A DNA stretch of 64,000 nt from Pollenia angustigena (taxonomy: Eukaryota > Arthropoda > Insecta > Diptera > Polleniidae), in the NCBI GenBank assembly GCA_930367215.1, contig OV884059.1:220912303-220976302 (forward strand), written 5' to 3'. Below, in pieces: positions 1 to 11,297 of this stretch. Every line of letters begins with the position of its first letter. Position 1 is the first letter of the stretch. The notes beneath the pieces are model-generated. The model did not search any database. It worked only from the letters and a program-made list of their open reading frames with translations, and was not told the origin of the DNA. The position numbers and the translations under genes were made by a program.

Positions 1-225
1 ATTTTTGATAATATTGATAATATTTTGTAACTTATAACGTTATTCGCGGCTGTGTTTCAATTGTGCAAAAAATAATGTTCCTGCTGACTACATTTCCATA
101 TCGTAGGCTCAATATGCAAACCTGCTAAATCCACTTTTTAAGTAATGCCGTGTGGAAGAGAAAGATACACCTCGTCGACCATCATGTAGTTTTTCTTCAA
201 ATTAAGTCTTAAAGTGTGTTAAACC

Positions 226-1890
226 CACTGTTGCCAACTTTTTTTGAACATTTCCCGCCAAATCGGACGTCAAAACCGCTAGAAAACGCTAAATATTTAA
301 TTTAGCGGGAATTTTTTTAAAAATACCGCTAAAGCCTTAACATTTTTTAAAGTTTTATATAAATCAAGATATAGGCTGCTTTTTTAAAGGTATATGACTC
401 TCAAATTAAGTTACATACTATGGTTTCGAACTTCCCTTATTTTATTCCTAAAAAATAAGTTAGCGTTATATATCCATCTGTGCGAATCTTTGATACCCTC
501 CCCCTGCGGTACGAATATTTCCGAAGTGGTCTTTATATGGGACATATGGTAAATTATGGGCCGATCTTCACCAAATTTGAACAAGTTATTTAAAGTCTTA
601 CACAACTTTGACTGACCAAATGTTTTTATAATAGAACACAGATTGAAAGCTTTACGGTTCTACGCGTTCTATAGCTTTTTCCGAGAGTATGCTTTATATG
701 GGGCCTATTGTAAGTTATGGATTGATCTGAACGATAGTTGACAGTGTAAGTTCTAGTCATTTAAAACTGTGACAAACTTAAATTTTAAAATAGCATTATT
801 TGTTAGGGCTTTAGACGTAGTGTTTTCCAAGAGTAGGTTTTATATAGGGCCTATTGTAAGATATGGACTGATAAACACGAAAATTGACAGCGTGATTTCT
901 AGCCATATTAAACTGTGGTGGACCAAATATATTACAATAGCATTATATGTTACGTTTTTAGGCACACTAAAGGTTTTTTCCGAGAGTGGGCTTTATATGA
1001 GGCTTATCGTTAATTATGGACCGATTTAATAGTATGATTTTTAGTCATATACAACGAATTTGTGCATAATCTTATATCAATATGTGCATTCCGCCACTAG
1101 TTATGTTAGTTTTTGAACCAACTGATCAACTTTTTAGGGTGGTTGTTCCACATTTTAATTTATAGCACTTTTCCTACTGAACCGATTGTGCTGGACTGCA
1201 ATCCCAAACTGCTTAGGTGGATTCTAAACAATTTGATGCCAATTTGTATATCCTTTTTGAGTCGCTTGAAAGTGACAACAGACGCATAGACAGACGGACA
1301 TGGCTTAATCAAATTACTCAAGGACCCAGAATAAATATACCTTATGGGGTCTTAGATGAATATTAAAACAGTTTCACCCGGAATGACAAACTTAGTACGT
1401 AAAAGCAAAAAAAATTATAACATTTACGCTATTTTTGGTAATTATTTGCCGTTTTAAGGCATTAGATAAAATTAGTTACATTAAAGTAAGTGCTTGGGTT
1501 CTGTCGAGACAATTAAGATTAATCAATACCTTACCTTTTGTTTAAAAATTTTAAGCACGTTTAAAGTTGTGAATTGTTACATACAACACTAACAAAACTA
1601 ACTGAAAATCGAAAAAAAAAATGTCATACACAATCTTCAGTTCCCTTAAACTATTAAAGTAATTAAAACCGTGAACCTAAGCAAATAGTTTTTAGCCAGA
1701 AAAACAAAAAGAAAAAGTAAAAAATATGTCAATTTTAAATTTGAGAAAGGTTTTTGTAGCGAAAATGAGCCGCTGAGAGTTGTTTGAAAATCGCTAGATT
1801 TCCCGCTTACCGCTAAAACGGATTTTTTCCCGCGATTGACATTTCAAAAACGCTAGATTTAGCGGGAAAATCTCTAAATTGGCAACAGTG
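226..1890. mobile_element. hAT-like non-autonomous DNA transposon, 8-bp TSD
   Basis: It begins CACTGTTGCCAA and ends TTGGCAACAGTG, flanked on both sides by GTTAAACC (218-225 and 1891-1898). Subterminal regions carry many inverted copies of TTTAGCGGGAA-like motifs (about 245-330 and 1785-1870), which look like transposase-binding repeats. An 8-bp duplication is typical of hAT and P-type transposases; hAT is my preference. No transposase frame is present. It is inserted in the TIR element at 99-2008 and must be younger. Confidence 0.8.
521..1100. repeat. Four diverged tandem units of about 150 bp
   Basis: Units starting near 521, 681, 827 and 980 each open with CCGAGAGT-like sequence, then CTTTATATGGGGCCTATTG, then a version of TTATGGACCGATC. 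Related sequence occurs at 16320-16580. The open frame here (769-1029) is a by-product of the repeat, not a gene. Confidence 0.65.
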
Positions 1891-2020
1891 GTTAAACCAA
1901 TTATATTTGTAGGTTTTCTCTCAAGCTGCGCATATGAAATATAAAAAGTTTGTTGTTTCCATCAAAAGTTATTGCAAGTTAGCAGGTTTGCATATTATGT
2001 CGACGATATGTTAAGTTCAG

Positions 2021-2160
2021 AACCCATTCCCTTATTAATCTAAAGCCTATTGGAGGTCTGACTGTCTCCACACATCCAGTATCCACTATTTTCGAGCCCA
2101 GTCTCTCAAACTCATCGGCCATTTCATTAGTTTGGAGTTCACTAGTTGGAATTCACAGCC
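2021..2160 (-). pseudogene. Retrotransposon RNase H fragment
   Basis: On the minus strand the frame reads NEMADEFERLGS followed by VETVRPPIGFRLIREW. This resembles the C-terminal part of the RNase H domain carried by LINEs of the I/LOA type (pattern GNExADELARxGS). The surrounding sequence is out of frame and the fragment stops at the neighbouring TIR element. It is a short relic; the family assignment is from memory of the motif. Confidence 0.45.
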
Positions 2161-3026
2161 CATCAAGACCCTAAGAGATTTTAGTAAATATATCCTCGAG
2201 GTTTACCCATTCCCCTTATTCTGGATATATCGTCAAATCTTAAGTATCGCCAATATATCAGTATCGATGTTCGTTAAATCCCTAATTGCCACTTACCTAT
2301 CGACGACTAAATCGTAGATAGTGTCAACAATATTGTCATCAACGACACTATTAAGGTAATGTCGCTAATCGGCCATTAACGACTTTATGAGAAAATAGTC
2401 GTTTATATAGTCGCCAGTGACAACTTTAACCACATTGTTACCCATATGATCATTAACGACAATATGCATAATAATGTCGCTCGCATTGTCGCTTACGACT
2501 TAAGTGCCCTTTGTTGGAAAAAGTCGTCGACGATTTGCATGGGCTGTCGCCAACATGTCGACGTTGTCTTGAAGTCATGGCCAACTGGGTATATTGATAT
2601 TTGTGTGCAAAGATTAAATAATTGTATGCATGAGTTTGAAAAAATCATTTATATTTTTTTATTTACATATTTATGTATTTATATACTGACGTCTACTTAA
2701 TATGGGCTTTAATTTAGAACTTTTTGAATTTCATTAGATCGAGTTTTTATAATATTTTTCGACTGCAATGAATTTTAAGCATTGCAAATATTGAAAAAGA
2801 TTCCTATGATTTTGTATGCGTTAAAGTACGTGGTGAAGCATAAGTATAGTAATTTATTTATAATTATGATTATTATTTTGTTAAAATTGTTCATGTGATA
2901 AAAATCGATCGATTTCAAAAGCTGTGATGAATTTCAAGTGATTTTAAAATCTATATCTAAATAAAGTCTAATGTCTGTATTGATAAAAATACTTATTTTG
3001 AATTTAATAAAGGTTTAAGTAACAAA
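2161..3026. other. Gene-free stretch with a GTCG/CGAC-rich patch
   Basis: No gene recognised. Positions 2285-2590 are unusually dense in GTCG and CGAC words (for example TTAACGACAATATG) in otherwise AT-rich DNA. The remainder is AT-rich single-copy-looking sequence. Confidence 0.5.
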
Positions 3027-3723
3027 TCTATATTGTATATAAAAATGGTGTAAAAAATTTATAGTAATTCATAAAATGAGAACGGCTGGGCCTTCCGGAA
3101 AAGTCGGAAAAATCGAAAATCGAGTTTTTGTATGAAATTTTGTGTGAAATTATTCTTTAATGGCTTTCCAAATCAAACAATAGAAAGTTCTCAGTCAAAA
3201 TCAGATATATGGCGTTATACAATGACTTAGACTTTGCGCAATCTGACAGGTGTCATTTTGACATTGTAATTTTCTACAGTAAATGTGCTATTTTTCTTGC
3301 TGCAATTAATTTATTTTTATAATAATTGTAGAAATCACTGTGATAAAAAAACGTTTTGAGCTTGGTTATACGGATTTTTTCGGTTCGTTTCGTTATTCGT
3401 ACCGTAGTGACAACACGATTTATTATTTACGTACGTTTCTTCATTCTTCGTCAGTATCTTTTGTTTGTCTTCATTATTTGAATTGTAAAAAAAAACTGAT
3501 TAGTGTAGTCGGACTTCGCTTCATGGAAATGTCTTATTTTTGTGTCTTTCCTTTGTTCTCTTCACTCAACTTCTTTGATATCCCTTCATTTTTGTAAACG
3601 TCAAAGTTTATTCCGAAAAAGTTTAACATTTTGCATTCGCTACTCTGTGTCCCATACTTTTCTCTTAACCAGTCAATATAACGAATAACGTTAAGGCGAG
3701 GCGAATTTCGCCGGCTCCGCTAG
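3027..3723 (+). mobile_element. Helitron-like non-autonomous element
   Basis: It starts TCTATATTGTATATAAAAAT after an A (3026). It ends with the small palindrome GGCGAATTTCGCC, seven bases, then CTAG, followed by T (3724). A 5' TC, a 3' hairpin before CTRR and insertion between A and T are the classical Helitron signature. No Rep-helicase frame is present. A structurally similar element with unrelated interior lies at 61551-62190. Confidence 0.6.
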
Positions 3724-4082
3724 TTTTTTATAAAATTTCCTCAATAAATGTTTGTTAAATTGATTAATCGGGTTTGAATAGATAGTTATTAAGCTTTATT
3801 TTATGCAATTACATTTATATACAGTATGATATATTAAAATTTATTATAAAGGATATGTTTTGAAGCCCAATAGAACTGACAAAAGGGTTAGCTGTAAAAA
3901 AGCTGCCCTACTTTTTGATATTTATGATCAGTATACTTTGGCATATCTAAATGAATAGATATACGCCTAAACAATGCTGCCAAATTTTTTAAATTTAATT
4001 TAAAAGTCTGTCATTGTTTTATGCAACTTATAAAAGCAAAATTGTTTTCAGCGATAAAATTTATTTTTTGTTTAACGTATTT
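3724..4082. other. AT-rich spacer
   Basis: AT-rich sequence between the Helitron-like element and a mariner relic. I see no gene, repeat family or RNA in it. Confidence 0.5.
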
Positions 4083-4320
4083 TTTAATAAACAAAATTGC
4101 CGCATCTGAACTGAGTCCAATTCACAACAGACGTTTCAACATTAACGGACCTTGTTACTTCAAAAAGTTAAGTTGGAGATCGCGTTTCGGTCAATGGAGA
4201 TCATAACCGAACCATGATCAATGATTGTTTGTTTGAAAACATGGATAATATTGATCCGGGCGAGATGTAGTTGCGTCATGATGGCGCTACAGCGATCACA
4301 ACTTTTCACTCATTAAAATA
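4083..4320 (+). pseudogene. mariner-like transposase fragment
   Basis: Three frames give successive mariner signatures: NKQNCRI (about 4083), GPCYFKK (about 4145) and VNGDHNRTMIND followed by IDPGEM, a stop, and LRHDGATA (4189-4300). These match the segment of mariner transposases that runs from VNKQNCRIW through VNGxRYRxMI to MWFQQDGATCHTA. The catalytic-core region is shortened and frameshifted, and Q-Q before DGAT is lost. A different sublineage from the neighbour at 4671. Confidence 0.6.
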
Positions 4321-4670
4321 AAAATTTGTTGCTTTCGAGAAAGGGTCCTAACAAAACAGCAATAATTAACGCCTTAAAAGCTAATATTGTTTTTTTTTTT
4401 ATTACATAAACGAAATAGTAGGCCAAAATTTGACGTCTAGAATTTGCTCTGTTTAGGGCAGCCGCGGTGTTCTTACGGCCGCAGTCATGTTTAAATTTAA
4501 ATGCCATGTATTGATCTTTCGGATAAAAATATGTGTTTGGTTAAGATTGATTTTTTTTTGTGTTATTTGTTACAATTCAAAATTCTATCGGTCTTAAAAA
4601 ACACCCTTTAGTATGTTTGAAAGTAACAAAATAGTGGTTTTTAATAAAGTGTTTTATTCTCTACAATTGT

Positions 4671-5530
4671 AACGGGTGATTTTTTTTAGCTGTTATCTAT
4701 TTGGCAACACTGGTTGAAACAGCTGAAGCACGTTTCGTGTTTTGTTCACTGTCAAACATCTTCAGTTTGATCTATAATTTAACCATGAATCGTCTTACAA
4801 ACGAACAACGCTTGAAAATTATTGAATTTAATTATCAAAATGCGTGCTCTGTTAAGAAAGTTCATCGCGCGCATCTTATGTTCACGAAGCTCATTTTTGG
4901 CTCAATGGGTGGGTACGTTAATAAGCAGAATTGCTGATTTTGGAGTGAAGATGCATCCAGAAAAAGTCACAGTATTGTGCGGTTTATGGGCTGGTGGCAT
5001 CATTGTACCGTACTTCTTCAAAGATGATGCGAATCGTAACTGTGAATGGTGAGCGCTGCCGTGAGATGATATCCAACCTTTTTTTGCCCAAAATGCAACA
5101 GCTTGACTTGAATGACATGTGGTTTCAACAAGACGGTGCCACATGCCATACAGCACGCTTATCAATGGACTTATTGAGAGGCGAGTTCGGTGAACATTTT
5201 ATTTCACGTTCGGGACCGGTCAATTGGCCGCCTAGATCGTGCGATTTAACTCCTTAAGACTATTTTTTGTGGGGCTATGTTACGCATTGGAATACAACAT
5301 TGAAGCATTTACTCATGAGATACCGGCCGAAATGTTGAAAAGAGTATGCCAAAATTAAACTAAGCGGATTTACCATTTGAGGCGCAGTCACGGTCAACAT
5401 TTGCATGAAATAATCTTCAAACATTAAATTATATGGATCGTACTATCGACTCAAGTAAAGATTTCATGCATTTTTCTGAATTTTATGTGTTTTTTTTTAA
5501 ACTTTCCTATAACTCTTAAAAAATCAACCA
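4671..5530 (+). pseudogene. mariner-like element, degenerate
   Basis: Ends form an imperfect inverted repeat (AACGGGTGATTTTTTTTAG at 4671 and its counterpart ending ATTTTTTAAGAG-complement near 5530). The frame starts MNRLTNEQRLKIIEF (4785) but loses most of the DNA-binding half, then resumes as GGYVNKQNC, VTVNGERCREMI, and DMWFQQDGATCHTA and NWPPRSCDLTP (5115-5255). A stop follows CDLTP before DYFLWGYV. The D of QQDGA and the D of CDLTP, which belong to the catalytic core, survive, but frameshifts and deletion make the gene dead. Confidence 0.75.
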
Positions 5531-6489
5531 TTAAATCATTTGCTTGTAAAATTCAAATAAATTTTCAAAAAAAAAAAAAAAAAAAAAAATTTTGCACCTG
5601 TTTGAAAAAAGCCAAAATGTTTTAAAATTCTTTTTATTATTTTACGATTTGTCTTTTGAGGCAATCAAGTGAATTACACAGATAACTTAATATTGCCTTG
5701 GAGATTATTTTTGAAATGTTAAAATTATTAAGTCAAAATACTTTTGACAAAATACTGGCAATAATAAACGAAATTTATAGTAGAGACCTGTTTTCTTTTA
5801 TAATAAAACATAAAGTTTTAAAAATCAATTTATTTATTGTGTATTATCTTAAAAAGAAAAAGAAAATTTATTAATTCTCCAACTTCTGTTAACAAACAAT
5901 ATTCTTTTGCAATCTAACGAGAAATCTAAATGACAGCCAACAGCACTAAAAGATAATTGTCTTCTGTCAAAATTTATTTTATACAATTATCAATTCAAAA
6001 ATATAATTTGAGCTGTCAGTTTGAAGTGTTCTTTGCAATGAGAGCTGTATTTATTTTGCTTCAACAGTGCTCAGCCAAACAAAAGTATTTTTGAAAAGAC
6101 GAAAAATGGCATTATTTACACATGAGAATGTCGAAAATGTTTACAAGTGTGTGTTTGAATATTCTACATACATACATACATTCTTTTATACGAGAGCTGT
6201 CCCAAAATAAGTCGATTTAATAAAGAAAATACAAAAAGTTTGAAAAAAGCTTTTCTTTATTTCTTGGAGAAAATCTTCTTTAAGCTCGATGCCCTTTTCT
6301 TATCGATATTTAATTGTTGGCAAAACCTTCAAAACACCGAGCCAGTTTTGAAAAAGAAAATAGTAGAAATAGAGCTAAATCTGGAGAATAAAGAGCTTGA
6401 TAAAGAAATTTGAACTGTCATTAAATGATTTTTGCGATATTTATTATAGATGTGTGTGTACAAGAGCATTGTCTAAATAAACCATAAAC
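5531..6489. other. AT-rich spacer with a poly(A) run and a repeat fragment
   Basis: A run of A lies at about 5569-5589 and CATA repeats at 6168-6180. Positions about 6190-6430, beginning TACGAGAGCTGTCCCAAAAT, resemble 28650-28885. Their shared start looks like a mariner-type terminal repeat, but no transposase frame can be read. No gene seen. Confidence 0.4.
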
Positions 6490-6625
6490 ATGAGTGCTGC
6501 AGTATCTTTCCTCCTTAAGCGAGTGTGGCCGCCATCATAAATAAAAATATTTCGAGCTAATGAATTTGAGTGCAATTCGAGCCTTTTTAAATAGTAACTG
6601 AATGTTTCGTGATCGTAGTTTTTAC

Positions 6626-7449
6626 CGTGATTCTAATTAACGTGAATATCTGTTTTGCAACTTAACTTCGCCGCGGAACTCAACCAAATGATGTGTTAAT
6701 ATTAAGCACTTGCCAAATTTCCTGTGTGAGCGAAAGATCATTTTCACACACAGGTAGTAATTTGAGTGTACAACTATGCACCACCCCTTGTTTAAGAGCC
6801 GGGGCTATGTTACCTCCACTGCTATTCATTAATGCCAGCAGCTGCAATTGAACAGCATCTAGGGCCATTCACAGGCCGATCTTTTCCACAAGGGCAAAAA
6901 TTCGTCTTTCATGTGAATATAACCCTACCCGCCATCCAAAGGCCGAACTTTCCCGCAAGGGCCAAAAATCGATCTTCTATATGAACGTTACCAAACCCGC
7001 GACTTTGGGCTTAAACCATACGATAGTAACTCTTTGTCAGAAGAGCTGATCTTTGTTAAGCCCTTTACTGAGTTTATGCTTTAAAAAAAAGAAGTCTAAA
7101 AAAAAGCACTCCCCCATCGGATTGTGAACAACTTACTGAACAAAAATCTTCTATCAGAAAAGCAAGGCTTTCGCAAAGACAATCATCCTGAAAGACAAGA
7201 AGCATTTCTACCAAGAAGCCTACTAAAGATGAACTCACCAGTATTCAGACCGGTGCTTGCACTAACCGGCGGCTACTGACTTCGTTGACACCTCAGTTAA
7301 GCATTGAGGTACAACTTCGAGCAGTTGAAGTCATTCAAGCGCACGGTTAAAATAATAACCGAAGCAGAATACATTAACCCCATTGGATGAAACGAGAAGA
7401 GGAAGGAATCCGCTAGCAGCTTTAACTATGACCTTAAAAGGCGCATCAA
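6626..7449. other. Unidentified insertion inside the LINE relic
   Basis: The LINE homology breaks at 6620 and resumes at about 7450. TTTAC occurs at both breaks (6621-6625, 7450-7454) but may be chance. The insert carries a minus-strand frame of 62 codons (6868-6680) and a plus-strand coding-looking stretch near 7100-7330 (ending SIEVQLRAVEVIQAHG). I do not recognise either. A 66-bp duplication lies inside. Confidence 0.45.
6867..6999. repeat. Direct duplication of a 66-bp unit
   Basis: Unit 1 (6867-6932) and unit 2 (6933-6999) share AGGCCGA-CTTT-CC-CAAGGGC and TATGAA/GTGAAT...AACC blocks; roughly three quarters of positions agree. Both end in ACCCG. Confidence 0.6.
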
Positions 7450-7854
7450 TTTACGATCCTTGAAAATATTTAGGTTTTAACCATACCAGAGGTCGGCTTT
7501 GTTTAATCCAAGAAGGTTTATAGGCGCCTTTGATTTTTTTTTCGATATTTGTGGCCGTGGCAGTGTCCCATAACTGAATACCGTAGCACCAGTTTAGCTT
7601 TAAGACAGAGTTGTAAAGTAGAAGTTTACAATCGAGACTGAGGATTGAATTTCTTCCAACAAGCCAGTTATTTTAAATTGCTTTTAGTTTCATTTGAGTC
7701 AATTTTGCTTACAATTGCCATTTCCACGTTAAACGCAGATCTAGATGTATACCGAAGTATTTAACAAGCGCGTGTTGAAGTATTATATGATTATTGTTTT
7801 TAATAACCCAATAAAAAATTTTATCATTTTGCGAAGCACTAATGGTACATTTAA

Positions 7855-8345
7855 AAAAATAAGCGCACAATTATGCGCTACGCAATAAGACATACAGAAA
7901 TGCAGTAAAGTAAGTGAAAGAACTCTCAACAACTTTTATAAAAAAAAAAAAAACATTTCAAGTGCTACGGCATTCCCTTACTACGAAGCAGGTTTGTAAG
8001 TGAGAAAGCTAAAAAATAACTGTATCAAAACATTCAGTGTGTAAGGCTGATCGTTACATATAACAATTTTTATGTGCGCTGAATAATGCGCTTTATGTGT
8101 CAAAAATGTATTGCTTCAAAGTGGGAACTCGCCATATAAAATTCATGTCTTCCGTAAGCGCAATGGTAAGCGAAACCCTTATGTTTCTCCCTTACAAACC
8201 TGCTTCGTTGGAAGCTCTATTTTTTATTGGGAAGGGGCTTGTCTTTCGACACAAAATGAATGTTATATGTACACATTTTTGCTCAATGACCTTTATCCTC
8301 TAATGTCTTAACCACTTTTCCAATTCAAACATATGATCCTGCAAA
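7855..8345. other. Non-LINE insert or replaced segment
   Basis: About 490 bp where the intact LINE has only about 150 bp. It holds CCTTACTACGAAGCAGGTTTGTAAG (as two parts, near 7975) and the inverse CTTACAAACCTGCTTCG near 8188, an inverted repeat of about 19 bp enclosing about 190 bp. It may be a small foldback element. No gene recognised. Confidence 0.45.
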
Positions 8346-8990
8346 TAACGAGATGCTTTATGATGGTTTTCGTGTACGCTTAGAAAAACTGTGTCATTCG
8401 AAAATGTTAAAGCTTAGGTGTATTTGTTTTAGGCACGTCCAAAGTATAAATGTATATATAAGTATTATAGGGGTGTCAAGGAAACGAAGGAAACCTTCCA
8501 TTTTTGAGGGTAGTATTCAAGGTGTAAAATATCATCAAAATCAAAATGAATAATTGTCCTTGAAATGCGAGCTCCAAAAGCATTTTGTTACTGATCTCAT
8601 CAAAACCAGGGGCCTTCTTGGTGTTTAAATCGATTGGATTCGATTGCTCTTATCTCTAATCTTAGGGGAATAGCTGCTCTTAGATGGACAGGTGGTAACT
8701 CGACTGCTATATCGTGAGATATAGTTGGGCTAAATACGTTGTTTAAATGTTTAACATACAGATTTCCTTTTTTAATATCATTTGCTAACCAACTTCCATT
8801 CAAGTTCCTTAATGGGGATTATAGAGATTACTGGTCCTTTACGATTTCTAGTTGCAAAGTCTGATTGTGGAGTTGAATCGAATTCCTTAAGATATTTTTC
8901 CAGGGAAGCCGTTTTCTGAGTTTGCCGTAATTTTCTTAGCCTTTGTGTGCACTCGTTCAATAAATTCTTAAGTTGCTAATTTTCGGACCG

Positions 8991-9311
8991 TCCTCGTTTA
9001 TACTATACACTTTTTTATGTTCTCATATACCCATATTTACAAACATAAAAAATAAATTTAAAAATAAAGGAAGAGCAGCAGAATACTGAAATGTCATGCC
9101 TAATAAAAATGCATTATATAACAGCTTATGTACACACATGTATAACAGATGAATTTTCGTTGAATTCTTAAGGAAGATTCAGAATACAGGCAACTCGACA
9201 GGAGCTATAATGAAACATGATCTTAACAGAAAGAAAATTTCACTTTTACCCTACTAACAGCAAATTTTTTGGTTCGATTTTAAAACATTTATATTTAAAA
9301 TCATTCTAAAT
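8991..9311. other. AT-rich spacer
   Basis: No feature seen apart from general AT richness. Confidence 0.5.
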
Positions 9312-9808
9312 CAGAGTTCGAAAATAAACAGTACATTATTTAAAGTTCGGCTCACACACCCAGGAACGATATCTATGTTTTTTTAGTGATTGTGTAGACA
9401 TACACAACCCTTGATACCGTTCGTAACTATTTTCAAGAACATTATATAATGTTCGGTTCTTCGTTAAAAAACAGAACAATTGTAGTGATACTGTACACAA
9501 ACATTATATTTTAATGTTCTATAATGTTTTTTTTCTTGTGTGTATTTTGTTTTTGTAAAAAATTTTGGGTTTTTTGTACCAGCCAAAAGGGACGAACATT
9601 AATGAGCCGAACCGAACACATTGAAGTTTGTGGATTTTCAAAAAAAAAAAAAAAAAAAACCGAACGGAATTAAATGTTCACATCTTTTGTTGACTTTGAT
9701 AAAAACAGCAATAATTTTGTGTTTGAAAGATGACCAACTGGGAAACGTTATTTTTTAAATGATTTTCTACACAAACACTATTAGCGTTTATGTTTGCGTT
9801 GTGAACTG
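9312..9808. mobile_element. hAT-like MITE, older copy of the 25730 family
   Basis: Close match over almost the full length to 25730-26233: CAGAGTTCGAAAATAAACAG at the left end, GTTCGGCTCACACACCCAGG, a poly(A) stretch at 9643-9659, then ACAAACACTATTAGCGTTT. The right end is diverged (GTGAACTG) and the 8-bp flanks do not match, so this copy is older or its end is lost. No coding capacity. Confidence 0.75.
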
Positions 9809-9859
9809 AATTCACTTATGTCTATGGTACATTTAAATTCAATTTAAGTTTTCATTGTG

Positions 9860-10110
9860 TATAACCCCTGCAGATATCGAGACTAGTCCATACATGCATG
9901 TAAAGAGTAGTCCATAAAGGAGTTGGAGTACTCCCAAACTTCTCCAAATATATAGGTAAAAATTGGTCCATTTAACATTACGCTGTCCTAGGAGCGGACC
10001 ATATAACCCACCGAAGTAGTCCCTAAACTACTCCATGGAGTACTAAAGTGGGGTAGTTTTAAAAGTACTTCATGCTACTACAGTATGGAGTACACTTAAA
10101 GGTAGTTTAA
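9860..10110. repeat. Cluster of AGTACTCC / AGTAGTCC words
   Basis: Variants of AGTAGTCC, GGAGTACTCC and TGGAGTACT recur in both orientations about a dozen times. It looks like a degenerate tandem or subterminal repeat array. No TIR boundary could be set. Confidence 0.4.
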
Positions 10111-10631
10111 GCATTTTCATTTAAAGTTTTTACTAATCGCCTTTAACGGTGTGTACTGTAGTATATAATTGCTATTATTAAATATATTTACTTGGTTTTT
10201 TTTTAATTTTTCACTTTTAAATAATGGACACCACCAGGCCTACCAATGTGTAATACTGTTAACTATAGAAAAGTATACATCATGCTGTTGTTGGCAGCAC
10301 TGCATGTTAATTTCTTATAACATGGTCCATACATTGGAGCAATAACAGTCAGGTAATTCAAAAGAAATATGTAACTTTTTTTTGAAGATCTAAAAGAAAA
10401 TTATTCGTCATCAAATATATCACGGAACCAATTAAATACAAATTAATTCAAATTTAAGGAAAATTGTGCTTCGGTTTGTGTCGCGTTTTTTCGATTCCAA
10501 TTAGCGACGCCATCCGGGATATTGGTGTACATATATGGGTAATTCCTAAGGTTTGAACGTGACGTCGTACGCAATAACATTTTAAACAAGAAATATTTTA
10601 ACAATCTCTTATCTTTTAAATTATAGCACTT
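10111..10631. other. AT-rich spacer
   Basis: No gene or repeat boundary recognised. Confidence 0.45.
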
Positions 10632-10759
10632 AGGGCCATTATTACAACTTGAAGTTAGCTAAAGTTAAGATTAAATTGACAAATAATAATGTGTTATCTG
10701 TCAAAAAGCGTCTGTTAACTGTCGGATAACAGCTAACGCCAAGTTATAATAATGGCCCT
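10632..10759. mobile_element. 128-bp MITE, copy 1
   Basis: It begins AGGGCCATTATTACAACTT and ends AAGTTATAATAATGGCCCT, a near-palindrome of about 28 bp at each end. A second copy of exactly 128 bp lies at 60342-60469 with four differences by my count. No coding potential. Superfamily uncertain; the target duplication is ambiguous because the flanks are TTA/TAA. Confidence 0.85.
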
Positions 10760-11297
10760 AAGAAAGCACTGTTATCTATGCTAAAGTTTATGGGGGGCGC
10801 GATTCTAGGTCAAAGATAATGGCAAAAGTAGAGGTTCGGACGTGAAAAAAAATAGAAGTAGTTTTTGCGGCCATGTATAAAAAGGCGTAATTCAGCGAAA
10901 TCTGGCACAATTTTTTAGTCAAACTACTTTCAAAATTTTACGTAGCAATGTAACATTAAAATGTCTTGGTTTGATTCCAAAATCTTCTGTATTTTCTTTT
11001 TTTTAAGCCAAAATCTGAGTCGATACGTGACATTTCGAACGTGAAATTTTTTCCATAATATTTTAACTGAACAATGATTAAAAGCCAATAAAAATTTACT
11101 GTTAATCCGAATAACATATTTATCTTTGAACTCTTCCTTAGATTACATACCATGTAAGAAAATTTTCATCAAATATCACCACTTTTACGTTTTCACAACT
11201 TTGCAGTCTGATTGTTCATCTAAGTGAACAAATTGATGGGTAAATTTATATAATTAGTAAAATCTAAATATTTCTCTATAACAATATCGTAAAATAA

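Larger units (their letters stand above)
99..2008. mobile_element. TIR element, copy 1, split by a nested hAT-like element
   Basis: The left end (TATCGTAGGCTCAATATGCA from 99) is the inverse of the right end (to 2008); both contain the core AATATGCAAACCTGCTAA. The same ends and subterminal sequence recur at 36964-37806 in opposite orientation, so this is a repeated family. The element's own DNA is 99-225 and 1891-2008; the rest is an insertion. No coding capacity is left, so it is a non-autonomous DNA transposon of unknown superfamily. No clear target duplication was found. Confidence 0.7.
6490..8990 (-). pseudogene. jockey-type LINE, shattered copy
   Basis: Minus-strand pieces are collinear with ORF2 of the intact LINE at 33682-36339: 8960-8545 (endonuclease/RT linker; TASLEKYLKEFDSTPQSDF and ISHDIAVELPPVHLRAA), 8520-8353 (RT active-site region), 7850-7450 (KYFGIHLD-like segment) and 6620-6490 (C-terminus). 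The fingers region between 8545 and 8520 is deleted. The FADD box is changed to roughly F-S-N-D, so the catalytic site is lost. About 0.8 kb of unrelated DNA (6626-7449) and about 0.5 kb (7855-8345) interrupt it. It is a relative, not a recent copy, of the intact element. Confidence 0.75.

Noticed and set aside
6190..6430. Mariner element paired with 28650-28885
   Set aside because: The shared ACGAGRGC start looks mariner-like, but no second end or transposase frame could be read; left as a repeat fragment.
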